DNA of 8,357 nucleotides from Anammoximicrobium sp032229885 (GCA_032229885.1 JAVYAJ010000360.1:1-8357), one strand, 5' to 3'. Counted from the first letter of the stretch, positions 1-7,316 are shown. A program made the numbers and translations. Notes: generated by a model not told the origin, from the sequence alone.

Positions 1-286
1 ACACGGTGAATATGGCCTGCGGCCAAAATGTACGGTTGTGACGTTGCGACCTAGGGCGATGCCCTAGGCTACGGTGAATGATGGCCTACGGCCAACATGG
101 TGAATATGGCCTGTGGCCAAAATGTACGGTTGTGGCGTTGCGACCTAGGGCGATGCCCTAGGCTACGGTGAACGATGGCCTACGGCCAAAACACGGTGAA
201 TATGGCCTTCGGCCAAAATATACGGTTGCGACGTTGTGCCCTAGGGCGATGCCCTAGGCTACGGTGAATCTTGGCCCGCGGCCAAG
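1..286. repeat. Tandem array of three hairpin-rich repeats
   Basis: Three diverged copies start near 1, 95 and 191, so the unit is 94 to 96 bases. Each copy opens with a variant of ACACGGTGAATATGGCC. Each carries a perfect inverted repeat CCTAGGGC-gat-GCCCTAGG (50-68, 144-162, 240-258). On both sides of that stem are smaller GGCC-based hairpins such as TGGCC-tgc-GGCCA at 13-25 and CTTGGCC-cgc-GGCCAAG at 270-286. The copies differ by point changes that keep the main stem intact. The array starts in the middle of a pattern and probably continues to the left. All forward frames are broken by stops, so it is not coding. A role in transcription termination, mRNA ends or nucleoid binding is possible but not shown. 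Confidence 0.9.
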
Positions 287-299
287 ACGGCGACTGGTC

Positions 300-332
300 G
301 CCTGTGGCCAGACAGCGAGTCTGGCCACAGGC
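300..332 (-). terminator. Strong hairpin downstream of pilC, possible terminator
   Basis: A perfect 14-base stem (GCCTGTGGCCAGAC at 300-313, its complement at 319-332) closes a 5-base loop, 27 bases beyond the pilC stop. It is the most stable simple hairpin in the window and sits where a terminator is expected. No T-run follows it on the minus strand, so it is not a classical intrinsic terminator. It could act as an RNA 3'-end stabiliser or as a weak or bidirectional terminator together with the hairpin array to its left. Confidence 0.45.
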
Positions 333-359
333 CACAATACGCGCGTTTGCGCGTTGGTT

Positions 360-1754
360 TTACGACAGGCCTTGGATCATGCTGACCAAGGGCAGGAATA
401 GCGAGATCACGATGAAACCGACGGCAAAGCCGAGGAAGACGATGATCACGGGTTCCATCAGCGACGTGAGGCTTTCGGTCATGACCTTCACCTCGTCGTC
501 GTAGGTGTCGGCCACTTTGTACAACATCGTGTCCAACTCGCCCGTCTCCTCGCCGACGTCGACCATGTTGACCACCAAGTCGTCCACCACACGGGCTTTG
601 ATCTTGGCGATGTATAACAGCGACAACAGGCCGCCCAGGCCGACGCCCATCCCCAAGCCGATTTGCGCCATGTTCGGCAAGACCATCACTAGGAATCCGG
701 GCAAGGCGCCGGCGAAGAACCAGAACATCAGCGCGGCCGGATGGAAGCCGAGCACCGAGTACTGGCGCAGCGGCTTGGCGATCGGGTCGCCTTCGCGAAT
801 CGATTCGCCCACCTTGCCGTACAACCGCTCGAAGACCGCGTTGCCCGACGTGTCGCGGGTGATCTGCAAACCGTCCAGGATGGGCACGCCGCTGGCCACC
901 AGCGTGCCCAACGTCCGCGTCGTGCGAGCCATGATGTTCTTTTCGATCAGCCGTCCCATGATGGGAATTTTGAGGATGAACATGTCCCAGCCGATGCGGC
1001 CGTGCCGGAACTTGCGCACCAGCTTGATCGCCAGCCAGACGCCGACCGGGATCAGCGGGATCAGGAACCAGCACTTCACCACCCACTCGGACATGGCGAT
1101 CAACAGTTGCGTCGCGGCGGGCAGCTCGAGACCGAACTCGACAAACATCTTGGTGAAGACGGGCACGATCTTGAGCATGATGAACGTCAAGATGCCGATG
1201 GCCACCGTGATGACCACCGCCGGGTAGATCATGGCACCTTTGACCTTGCGCCGCAAAGCCTCGGCCCGCTCTTGAAAGTCCGCCAGACGCTGCAGAATCA
1301 CTTCGAGCGCGCCGCCCGCCTCGCCAGCCTTGATCATGTTCACATACAGGCGATTGAACATCTTCGGACTCTTGCCCATCGCCTCGGACAACGTCGCCCC
1401 GGCTTCGATCTCCTCGACCACGTCCATCAACGCATACTTCAGCTTGCCGCCCTTGGCGTTGCCCTCGAGGATCTTCAAGCTGCGGACGATCGGCAGACCA
1501 GCATCCTGCAGGATGGACAATTGGCGGGTAAAAGTCGTGACGACCTTGCTGCCGCCGCCGCCAAACGAGAAACCACGGCGCTTCTTTGCCCCGGCCGCGG
1601 TCGCGCCTTTCTTGACCTTCTTGACCGAGATCTTGGTGACGAAGTAGCCCATCTGACGGATCGTCGTTTGAGCCTCTTCCTCCGTCGGCGCTTCGATTAC
1701 GTCGCGGATCTCGTCGCCCCGCGCGTCCATCGCTTCGAATTCATAAGTCGGCAT
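360..1754 (-). CDS. pilC: Type IV pilus / type II secretion inner-membrane platform protein PilC/GspF
   Basis: The protein is 464 residues. It is the polytopic inner-membrane platform that couples cytoplasmic ATPases to pilin assembly. Two T2SSF-type domains are visible. The first, about residues 70-200, has FTRQLSILQDAGLP and MIKAGEAGGALE. The second, about 276-458, has RTLGTLVASGVPIL and MVDVGEETGELDTML. Membrane segments lie near 174-199, 227-246 and 433-457. Between the halves of domain 2, residues about 336-389 form an extra hydrophobic block with two possible membrane segments (338-358, 366-384), absent from the roughly 400-residue PilC of Pseudomonas as I remember it. A Lys/Gly-rich linker (45-69) precedes domain 1. 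The ATG at 1754 has GAGGA just upstream; an upstream in-frame ATG at 1841 would add 29 residues unlike the family. It is the last gene of the cluster. GspF of a type II secretion system is an alternative name. Confidence 0.96.
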   Translation of the reverse strand: MPTYEFEAMDARGDEIRDVIEAPTEEEAQTTIRQMGYFVTKISVKKVKKGATAAGAKKRRGFSFGGGGSKVVTTFTRQLSILQDAGLPIVRSLKILEGNAKGGKLKYALMDVVEEIEAGATLSEAMGKSPKMFNRLYVNMIKAGEAGGALEVILQRLADFQERAEALRRKVKGAMIYPAVVITVAIGILTFIMLKIVPVFTKMFVEFGLELPAATQLLIAMSEWVVKCWFLIPLIPVGVWLAIKLVRKFRHGRIGWDMFILKIPIMGRLIEKNIMARTTRTLGTLVASGVPILDGLQITRDTSGNAVFERLYGKVGESIREGDPIAKPLRQYSVLGFHPAALMFWFFAGALPGFLVMVLPNMAQIGLGMGVGLGGLLSLLYIAKIKARVVDDLVVNMVDVGEETGELDTMLYKVADTYDDEVKVMTESLTSLMEPVIIVFLGFAVGFIVISLFLPLVSMIQGLS

Positions 1755-1762
1755 GACACATT

Positions 1763-1766
1763 CCTC
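1763..1766 (-). promoter_or_regulatory. Ribosome binding site of pilC
   Basis: GAGG on the minus strand, 8 bases before the ATG at 1754. It fixes this ATG rather than the upstream in-frame one at 1841. Confidence 0.7.
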
Positions 1767-1856
1767 ACACGGGCGATCGCCCGTCATCGCAACAAGTGCC
1801 CAACAAGTATCGAATAAACGCAGAGCAGACGTTGGGGACACTCACGGCAAGGCGCG

Positions 1857-1993
1857 CTCACGCAAAGGCGCAAAGGCGCAAAGAATCGGACGCCGGTTCT
1901 TCGCGGCTTCGAGCTTGTATGCCTTTGCGTCTACGCGTCGTGGCCTGAGACCGTGTTCCTCTCTGTCTCTGCATCTCTGCGTCTCCGCGTGAG
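1857..1993. repeat. Inverted-arm intergenic element built from 8-base words
   Basis: The left arm (1857-1884) repeats CGCAAAGG with an 8-base period. The right arm (1966-1993) repeats words like TCTCTGCG with the same period. Read on opposite strands, the two 28-base arms agree at 21 positions, and every difference is a transition. The 81-base interior includes another CTTTGCGTC word at 1923-1931. The plus strand translates to SRKGAKAQR, a word I recall from many spurious hypothetical proteins near such intergenic repeats. The element fills most of the 313-base gap between pilC and gspE. The rest of the gap holds only a small CGCGC-cgtt-GCGCG stem at 2008-2021. Function is unknown. Confidence 0.7.
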
Positions 1994-2067
1994 CCCATTC
2001 TCTCTTTCGCGCCGTTGCGCGCTCCCGTTAAACCGTTTTCCTCTGGGCGTTTCCTCCGGCTGGCGCA

Positions 2068-3786
2068 CTAGCCCTCGAGCACCGTCTCGCGGATCACTTC
2101 ATCGGCGGTCGTGACGCCGTCAAACACGTTCTTGATTCCCGCGTCGCGCAAGGTCACCATCCCGAACTCGCGTGCCGCGTCGCGCAGCTCGTCGGTCGTC
2201 GTGTTGGACATCACCATGTCGCGAAGCGTATCGTTCATCACCATCAGCTCGAACAGCCCCAGACGCCCTTTGTAGCCCGTGTTGTTGCAGGCGTCGCAGC
2301 CCTTGCCCCGATAGAACATGCGGCCTTGCAGATCCTCGCGTTTGATCCCCAGCTCGGTCAATTGGTCGTCCGATGGCTCGAGCGGTTCGCGGCACTGCGT
2401 GCAGATCCGCCGGACCAGCCGTTGGCCCAGAATCGCTTCGACCGTGGCCGTAATCAAGAACGTGGGAACCCCCATGTCCTTGAGCCGCGTGATCGTGCTG
2501 GGCGCATCGTTGGTGTGCAACGTGCTGAACACGGTATGCCCGGTCAACGACGCTTGCACGGCGATCTCGGCCGTCTCCAGATCGCGGATCTCGCCGACCA
2601 GGATCCGGTCGGGATCGTGGCGCAGGATGGCGCGCAGGCAAGCCGCGAACGTGACGCCGATGTCGGAATCGATCGGGATCTGGACCAGCCCGTCGATGTC
2701 GTACTCGACCGGATCCTCGGTCGTGATGATCTTGTCTTCGATGCGATTCAGCTCGGCCAGCGCCGAATACAACGTCGTCGTCTTGCCCGAGCCCGTGGGG
2801 CCCGTGACCAGGATCACGCCGTTGGGAACGGAGATGCATTTTCGCAGGCGGGCCAGCGTCTCGTCGTCCAACCCCACACGGGACAAGTCCAGCGAGACCA
2901 CCGAGCGGTCCAGGACCCGCATCACGACGCTCTCGCCGAACATCGTCGGCAGGACGCTGACGCGCAGATCGACCGGGTGCCCGCCCACCGACAGCTCGAT
3001 CCGCCCGTCCTGAGGCAACCGCCGCTCGGCGATGTCGAGGTTCGCCATCACCTTGATCCGCGTCGTGATGGCAAAAGCCAAATGCCGCGGCGGCGGAACC
3101 ATCTCGTACAGCACGCCGTCGGCTTTGATGCGGATGCGGAACTCGTCCTCGAACGGCTCGAAATGGATGTCGCTGGCGTGGTCCTTGATCGCCATCAACA
3201 ACACCATGTTCAGCAGCTTGCGAACCGGCGCGCTGTCGGCCAACGTCTCGACGCTGGTCAAGTCCACCGCCCCATGCGCGGAGGCCGCGGCCACGGCCTG
3301 CTTCAGCTCTTCGTCTTCCTCCAGCTCGCTCAGAATGCTTTCGATGCTCTCGGTATCATCCGCGTAATACTTGCTCAACGCCCGCTTGATGTCGCCCTCG
3401 GTCGCGACCACCAAGCGGATGTCGTAGCCCAGAAAGTTTCGCAGCTCGTCCTGGATCGCCAGATTCTGTGGATCACACGTCGCCAGCGTCAGCGTGCGAT
3501 CCTCTTTGATCACCGGAATGACGCGATACATCTGAGCCATCGAATCGGTCAGCGTCGTGATCAACTCGCGACTCAACTCGACCCCTTCGAGGCTCACGAC
3601 CTGCATGTGCATCTGCTCGGCCAGCGCCTGGGCCAACTGGTCGTCGTTGATCAGCGCCATGTCCTCGGCGATCTTGCCGAGCAACTCGCCGGGGCGTTGC
3701 TGCTGTTCTTCCAACAGCACTTCCAACTGTTCGTCGGTGATGAACCCCAGATCGACCAGGATTTGTCCGATGCGTCGAATTGCCAT
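2068..3786 (-). CDS. gspE: PilB/GspE-family assembly ATPase, second copy
   Basis: A 572-residue hexameric secretion ATPase that would power filament extension or pseudopilus assembly from the cytoplasm. An N-terminal MshEN-like region (residues 4-140) begins with a good R-I-G...G...L...L...Q pattern (R5, G7, G14, L21, L25, Q28). The catalytic half has SDIHFEP (205-211), Walker A GPTGSGKT (329-336), the Asp box TTEDPVEY (355-362), Walker B ILVGEIRD (395-402) and the His box LTGHTVFSTLHTND (414-427). A tetracysteine zinc site (C462, C465, C497, C500) marks it as PilB/GspE rather than PilT. Length is normal for the family. The ATG at 3786 follows GAGG; the earlier ATG at 3834 would add 16 residues. 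It lies between pilT and pilC. The pilB versus gspE name cannot be decided from sequence alone. Confidence 0.96.
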   Translation of the reverse strand: MAIRRIGQILVDLGFITDEQLEVLLEEQQQRPGELLGKIAEDMALINDDQLAQALAEQMHMQVVSLEGVELSRELITTLTDSMAQMYRVIPVIKEDRTLTLATCDPQNLAIQDELRNFLGYDIRLVVATEGDIKRALSKYYADDTESIESILSELEEDEELKQAVAAASAHGAVDLTSVETLADSAPVRKLLNMVLLMAIKDHASDIHFEPFEDEFRIRIKADGVLYEMVPPPRHLAFAITTRIKVMANLDIAERRLPQDGRIELSVGGHPVDLRVSVLPTMFGESVVMRVLDRSVVSLDLSRVGLDDETLARLRKCISVPNGVILVTGPTGSGKTTTLYSALAELNRIEDKIITTEDPVEYDIDGLVQIPIDSDIGVTFAACLRAILRHDPDRILVGEIRDLETAEIAVQASLTGHTVFSTLHTNDAPSTITRLKDMGVPTFLITATVEAILGQRLVRRICTQCREPLEPSDDQLTELGIKREDLQGRMFYRGKGCDACNNTGYKGRLGLFELMVMNDTLRDMVMSNTTTDELRDAAREFGMVTLRDAGIKNVFDGVTTADEVIRETVLEG

Positions 3787-3796
3787 CTGCCGTGAT

Positions 3797-3800
3797 CCTC
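3797..3800 (-). promoter_or_regulatory. Ribosome binding site of gspE
   Basis: GAGG on the minus strand, 10 bases before the ATG at 3786. It supports that start over the in-frame ATG at 3834. Confidence 0.6.
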
Positions 3801-3929
3801 GGGGGGAATCGCGTCCCGCTCGAATGCCCGCCATGTTTATACGGCCAGTTTACGCAGTCAGCGGCGTTTGGTTTGTTTGATCCAACATGTCCAGTATGCC
3901 CCGTGCGGACGCGCCAATCGTCGCATCCT

Positions 3930-3982
3930 CGGCCACGACGGCGCGTGGCCCTCCAATATTCGCGGCCACGACGGCGCCGAGG
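3930..3982. repeat. 15-base direct repeat with dyad symmetry
   Basis: CGGCCACGACGGCGC occurs identically at 3930-3944 and 3963-3977, a spacing of 33 bases. The first copy forms a hairpin, GGCCACG-acggcg-CGTGGCC (3931-3950). The pair is bounded by CCTCGGC (3927-3933) and its complement GCCGAGG (3976-3982). It lies in the 352-base gap between pilT and gspE. No gene is visible in that gap. Confidence 0.75.
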
Positions 3983-4007
3983 CCGGCTATCGCGCTATTC
4001 GGACCGC

Positions 4008-4062
4008 ACGGGCCAGCCGCTGCGGGCCGCCCAAGTTACGGGCCAGCCGCTGCGGGCCGCCC
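4008..4062. repeat. Perfect 25-base tandem duplication
   Basis: The 25-base unit starting ACGGGCCAGCCGCTGCGG and ending GCCGCCC is identical at 4008-4032 and 4038-4062, separated by AAGTT. Exact identity in non-coding sequence suggests a recent slippage duplication. It lies downstream of pilT and upstream of gspE. Confidence 0.9.
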
Positions 4063-4098
4063 GCGGCGGCCGATCCAGTTGCCGCCCGCGGCGGCCGA
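4055..4098. repeat. Duplicated GC-rich hairpin downstream of pilT
   Basis: GCCGCCCGCGGCGGCCGA is repeated exactly at 4056-4073 and 4081-4098. Each copy folds on itself: GGCCGCC-cgc-GGCGGCC (4055-4071) with 7 pairs and GCCGCC-cgc-GGCGGC (4081-4095) with 6. The hairpins begin about 44 bases after the pilT stop on the transcribed strand. No T-run follows, so they are more likely RNA-stability or attenuating structures than classical terminators. A short CTTGGCATA direct repeat (4099-4107, 4113-4121) adjoins them. Confidence 0.7.
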
Positions 4099-4138
4099 CT
4101 TGGCATAACCCGCTTGGCATAGTCCACTCGGTGCGAAA

Positions 4139-5257
4139 CTACGCTTTGAAGGCCTCGGGCACGTGCTCGGCCTCCTGCTCTTCGATACCTCGTTTGGCGT
4201 TGACGATCCGCTTGGCCAGATCGTCGGGGTTGGCCGCTTTGGCCAAAGCGTCCTCGATCGTGACCCGCTCTTCCTTCCAGTGCTTGAACAGCGCGTCGTC
4301 CATCATCTGCATCCCGTGCTTGGCGCCGGTCTGGATGGCCGAGTTGATGCGGAAGGTCTTGTTCTCGCGAATCAGGTTGGCCACGCCCGCGGTGCACACC
4401 AGGATCTCGTACGCCGCCACGCGCCCACCGCCGATCTTGGGCAACAACTGCTGGGCCACCACGCCGATGATCGCCGTCGACAATTGGGTTCGGATCTGAT
4501 CCTGTAGATTGCCGGGAAAGGCATCGATGATTCGGTTGACCGTGCCCTGGGCGCTGTTGGTGTGCAGCGTGCCGAACACCACGTGGCCCGTCTCGGCGGC
4601 CGAAATCGCAGCCTCGATCGTCTCTAAATCGCGCATTTCGCCGACCAGAATCACGTCGGGATCCTGCCGCAACGCGCGACGAATCGCCTCGGCGAAACTG
4701 GTCACGTCTACGCCGACCTCGCGCTGGTTGATCGTGGATTTCTTATGATAGTGATAGAACTCGATCGGATCTTCGATCGTGATGATGTGGTGATCGACGT
4801 TCTCGTTGATATAGTTGACAAGGCTGGCCAGCGTGGTGCTTTTGCCCGAGCCGGTCGGCCCGGTCACCAGCATCAGGCCGCGCGGGCGCATGACCATTTT
4901 GGTCACGATGTCCGGCAGCCCCAGTTGCTCGGGTGTGAGCATGCTGTTGGGGATCTGCCGCAGCACCATGCCGATAAAGCCGCGTTGCTTGAACACCGAC
5001 ACGCGAAAGCGGGCCTGGTCGCCGAACGCGAACCCAAAGTCCGTGCTGCCCGTCTCGGCCAGTTCTCGCTGACACCGTTCGGGCGTGATGCTCTTCATCA
5101 AGCCGACCGTGTCCTCGGCCTCGAGCGTCTTGGTCTCGAGCTTTCGCATCCGGCCATGCAGGCGGAACACGGGCGGCTGGCCGACCGCGATGTGAATATC
5201 GCTCGCGCCTTGCTTGACGCACGCCTGCAACAGTTTGTCGATTAGAATCGTAGCCAT
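4139..5257 (-). CDS. pilT: Type IV pilus retraction ATPase PilT
   Basis: A 372-residue cytoplasmic hexameric ATPase expected to drive pilus disassembly and twitching. The N-terminal PAS-like half carries QGASDIHI (16-23). The motor half has Walker A GPTGSGKS (133-140), the Asp box TIEDPIEF (160-167), AIRRALRQDPD (191-201), Walker B VILVGEMRD (202-210) and the His box AETGHVVFGTLHTN (221-234). The C-terminal PilT signature reads AGVANLIRENK (290-300), followed by SAIQTG and GMQMMDDAL. No tetracysteine zinc site and no MshEN domain are present, which separates it from the two neighbouring ATPases. The C-terminus has an acidic tail of roughly 20 residues. The ATG at 5257 follows GAGG; an in-frame ATG at 5290 would add 11 residues. 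PilU is an alternative but less likely with this single copy. Confidence 0.97.
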   Translation of the reverse strand: MATILIDKLLQACVKQGASDIHIAVGQPPVFRLHGRMRKLETKTLEAEDTVGLMKSITPERCQRELAETGSTDFGFAFGDQARFRVSVFKQRGFIGMVLRQIPNSMLTPEQLGLPDIVTKMVMRPRGLMLVTGPTGSGKSTTLASLVNYINENVDHHIITIEDPIEFYHYHKKSTINQREVGVDVTSFAEAIRRALRQDPDVILVGEMRDLETIEAAISAAETGHVVFGTLHTNSAQGTVNRIIDAFPGNLQDQIRTQLSTAIIGVVAQQLLPKIGGGRVAAYEILVCTAGVANLIRENKTFRINSAIQTGAKHGMQMMDDALFKHWKEERVTIEDALAKAANPDDLAKRIVNAKRGIEEQEAEHVPEAFKA

Positions 5258-5267
5258 GAAAAAGTCG

Positions 5268-5271
5268 CCTC
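5268..5271 (-). promoter_or_regulatory. Ribosome binding site of pilT
   Basis: GAGG on the minus strand, 10 bases before the ATG at 5257. It favours that start over the in-frame ATG at 5290. Confidence 0.6.
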
Positions 5272-5347
5272 GGTCGATGCCCGGGACCACTGCATTGTTC
5301 GCGGGCGATTAGGAAACGGAAAAAAAATTCAGCTTTTGGCGCGACAA

Positions 5348-5362
5348 GCGGCAAAATGCCGC
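5348..5362 (-). other. Hairpin upstream of pilT, with a T8 tract beyond it
   Basis: GCGGCA-aaa-TGCCGC is a perfect 6-pair stem in the 292-base gap between pilB and pilT. On the transcribed strand a run of eight T lies at 5327-5320, 20 bases past the stem. That is too far for a classical terminator. The arrangement could be an attenuator or part of a pilT promoter region, but I found no convincing -35/-10 pair. Confidence 0.4.
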
Positions 5363-5527
5363 GCGGCGCGCTGACGATTTACGCCTGAGACGAAACTCCG
5401 TGTGTTGTCCAAATCCAGATTTTAGATCGCCACGCTCGTCAGCGGGCGAAGCTCTCGCAGCCCGGCGCCTGCCGCGCCCGGTGTTGGCTTCGATGACCCA
5501 CCGGCCGCGTAGGACTCGCCTTGCCCG

Positions 5528-5546
5528 CGGCCCCGCGCCGGGGTCG
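5528..5546 (-). other. GC hairpin directly after the pilB stop
   Basis: A stem of eight pairs, including one G-T wobble, surrounds the core CCCCG-cgc-CGGGG (5531-5543), only a few bases beyond the pilB stop codon. No T-run follows. It may protect the pilB 3' end or slow read-through into pilT. Confidence 0.4.
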
Positions 5547-5549
5547 GCC

Positions 5550-7307
5550 TCACATGCGTGTGAAATCGAGGTGCGTGTCCTGCTCGGTTCGCTTGGCGAC
5601 GCGAAAGACCTCTTCGATCGTGGTGATTCCCCGCAAAACCTTGAATAACCCGTCGAGATACAACGTCGACATACCCTCGGTAATCGCCACTTCGCGAATG
5701 TCGGCCGCCGTTTTGTTGGCGAAAATGAGCTCGCGAATGCGGCTCGTGACCATCATCAGCTCGTGGATCCCCAAGCGGCCTTTGTACCCTCCTCGCTGGC
5801 ATTGATTGCACCCCTTGCCACGCATGAACGTGGCCGTCTCGGCGACCTCCGGCGGAATCCCCGCCTCGGCCAACTCGGTCTCGCGCGGCACATAGGGCTG
5901 CTTGCACCGCTGACAAATCGTTCGCACCAAACGCTGACCCAGGACCGCGACGACACTGCTGGCCACCAGATAACCGGGAACGCCCATATCCACCATGCGT
6001 GTTATAGCACTGGGCGCATCGTTCGTATGCAATGTACTAAATACCAAGTGTCCAGTTAAAGAAGCCTGGATTCCCATGGCTGCGGTCTCGTGGTCTCGCA
6101 TCTCGCCGACCAGGATCACATCGGGCGCTTGTCGCAGCATGGCGCGGATGATCCGTGAAAAATCGAGTCCGATATTGTGTTTGACTTCGCATTGATTGAT
6201 CCCCGGCAGGTAGTATTCAACAGGATCTTCGGCGGTGATGATCTTTTTGTCGGGACGATTCAGGAAATTGAGTGCGGCGTACAGCGTGGTCGTCTTGCCC
6301 GATCCGGTCGGGCCGGTGACCAGGACGATTCCGTTGGGACGTCGGATCAGTTTCTGAAAGCGCTGATAGTTGTACTCGGACAAGCCCAACTGGCGCACAC
6401 CGATTTTGATGTTATCTTTATCTAGAAGTCGCAACACGGTCGCTTGACCGTGGTTAGTAGGCAATATGCTGACCCGAAGATCCAATTCTTTTTCGCCGAC
6501 GGTGACCTTGATTCGTCCATCTTGAGGTCGCCGCCGTTCGGCGATGTCCATTTTGGCAAGGATCTTGATGCGGGACGTGATGGCGGACAGCAGGCGGCGC
6601 GGCGGGCTGTCGCGTTCGATCAACATGCCGTCGATGCGATAGCGGATGCGGACGCGGTTTTCGAACGGTTCGACATGGATATCCGAGGCCCGCAGTTGGA
6701 CGGCTTCGGAGATCAGCAACTGGACGAGCCGGACGACCGGTGCGCTGTTCTCGTCGACCGCCTCGCCTCCGGAGATGTCCTCGGTCGTCTCCGTAAAATC
6801 GATCGCCGTGTCGGTGAATTCTTGCAGCATCGAGTCGGCGCTTTCGCCCTCGACCTGACCATAGTGTCGGTTGATGGCGCCTTGGATGTCCTGTTTTGGC
6901 GCCAGGGCCGTCTCGATGCGCCGGTTGAGGATGAATCGCAGTTTTTCGATCGTCTCGAGGTCCAGCGGATCGCTGAGAATGACCGTCAGCGTGTCGTCCT
7001 CTTCGCTCAGCGGAATGACCGAGTTTTCGCGGGCGACCGCTTCCGGAACCAGTTCGATGATATGTTCGGGGATGGTCACGGCCGACAGGTCGACGTAATC
7101 CATGCCGTGCTGCTGGGCCAGCGCCCGAACAACGTCTTCGTTGGTCGCATATTCCAACTGGACGAGACAGTCCCCGACGTCTCGCCCGTGCTCCGAGGCC
7201 ATCTGCTGCGCCTCGGCCAACTGCTCGGGACTGATGATGCCGCGCCGAAGAAGGATTTCCGTGTAACCTAATCCCTTGGCGATACCCTTAGCGATGGTCT
7301 TAGCCAT
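5550..7307 (-). CDS. pilB: PilB/GspE-family assembly ATPase, first copy
   Basis: A 585-residue assembly ATPase, the first gene of the minus-strand cluster. The N-terminal region (15-150) is MshEN-like in layout, but the key Arg-Leu-Gly and Gln positions of the c-di-GMP-binding pattern are replaced (G14-Y15-T16, A37). A charged linker (150-188) leads to the motor. Visible motifs are ASDIHVEP (207-214), Walker A GPTGSGKT (332-339), the Asp box TAEDPVEY (358-365), Walker B VILVGEMRD (397-405) and the His box LTGHLVFSTLHTND (417-430). A tetracysteine zinc site (C465, C468, C500, C503) separates it from PilT. Length and motif order are normal. The ATG at 7307 follows GAGG; the earlier ATG at 7373 would add 22 unrelated residues. 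It could equally be called GspE; no pilin or pseudopilin in the window decides this. Confidence 0.96.
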   Translation of the reverse strand: MAKTIAKGIAKGLGYTEILLRRGIISPEQLAEAQQMASEHGRDVGDCLVQLEYATNEDVVRALAQQHGMDYVDLSAVTIPEHIIELVPEAVARENSVIPLSEEDDTLTVILSDPLDLETIEKLRFILNRRIETALAPKQDIQGAINRHYGQVEGESADSMLQEFTDTAIDFTETTEDISGGEAVDENSAPVVRLVQLLISEAVQLRASDIHVEPFENRVRIRYRIDGMLIERDSPPRRLLSAITSRIKILAKMDIAERRRPQDGRIKVTVGEKELDLRVSILPTNHGQATVLRLLDKDNIKIGVRQLGLSEYNYQRFQKLIRRPNGIVLVTGPTGSGKTTTLYAALNFLNRPDKKIITAEDPVEYYLPGINQCEVKHNIGLDFSRIIRAMLRQAPDVILVGEMRDHETAAMGIQASLTGHLVFSTLHTNDAPSAITRMVDMGVPGYLVASSVVAVLGQRLVRTICQRCKQPYVPRETELAEAGIPPEVAETATFMRGKGCNQCQRGGYKGRLGIHELMMVTSRIRELIFANKTAADIREVAITEGMSTLYLDGLFKVLRGITTIEEVFRVAKRTEQDTHLDFTRM

Positions 7308-7316
7308 AGACGAGCG

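Noticed and set aside
1..286. CRISPR array
   Set aside because: Units of 94-96 bases are contiguous and diverged with internal hairpins. There are no short identical repeats separated by unique spacers and no cas genes.
290..359. Additional copy of the left-hand tandem repeat
   Set aside because: It shares only the GGCCA-type stem words. The ordered unit words and the CCTAGGGC stem are absent.
741..1817. Long plus-strand frames opposite pilC, and similar ones opposite gspE, pilT and pilB
   Set aside because: They are mirror frames of strongly conserved genes in GC-rich DNA, with His/Arg/Asp-rich translations and no domains.
1753..1992. Plus-strand 79-codon frame between pilC and gspE
   Set aside because: Its coding pattern comes from the 8-base repeat arms (SRKGAKAQR at one end, LHLCVSA at the other), which produce such peptides wherever the repeat occurs.
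5320..5362. Classical intrinsic terminator before pilT
   Set aside because: The 6-pair stem and the T8 run are 20 bases apart, too far for factor-independent termination.
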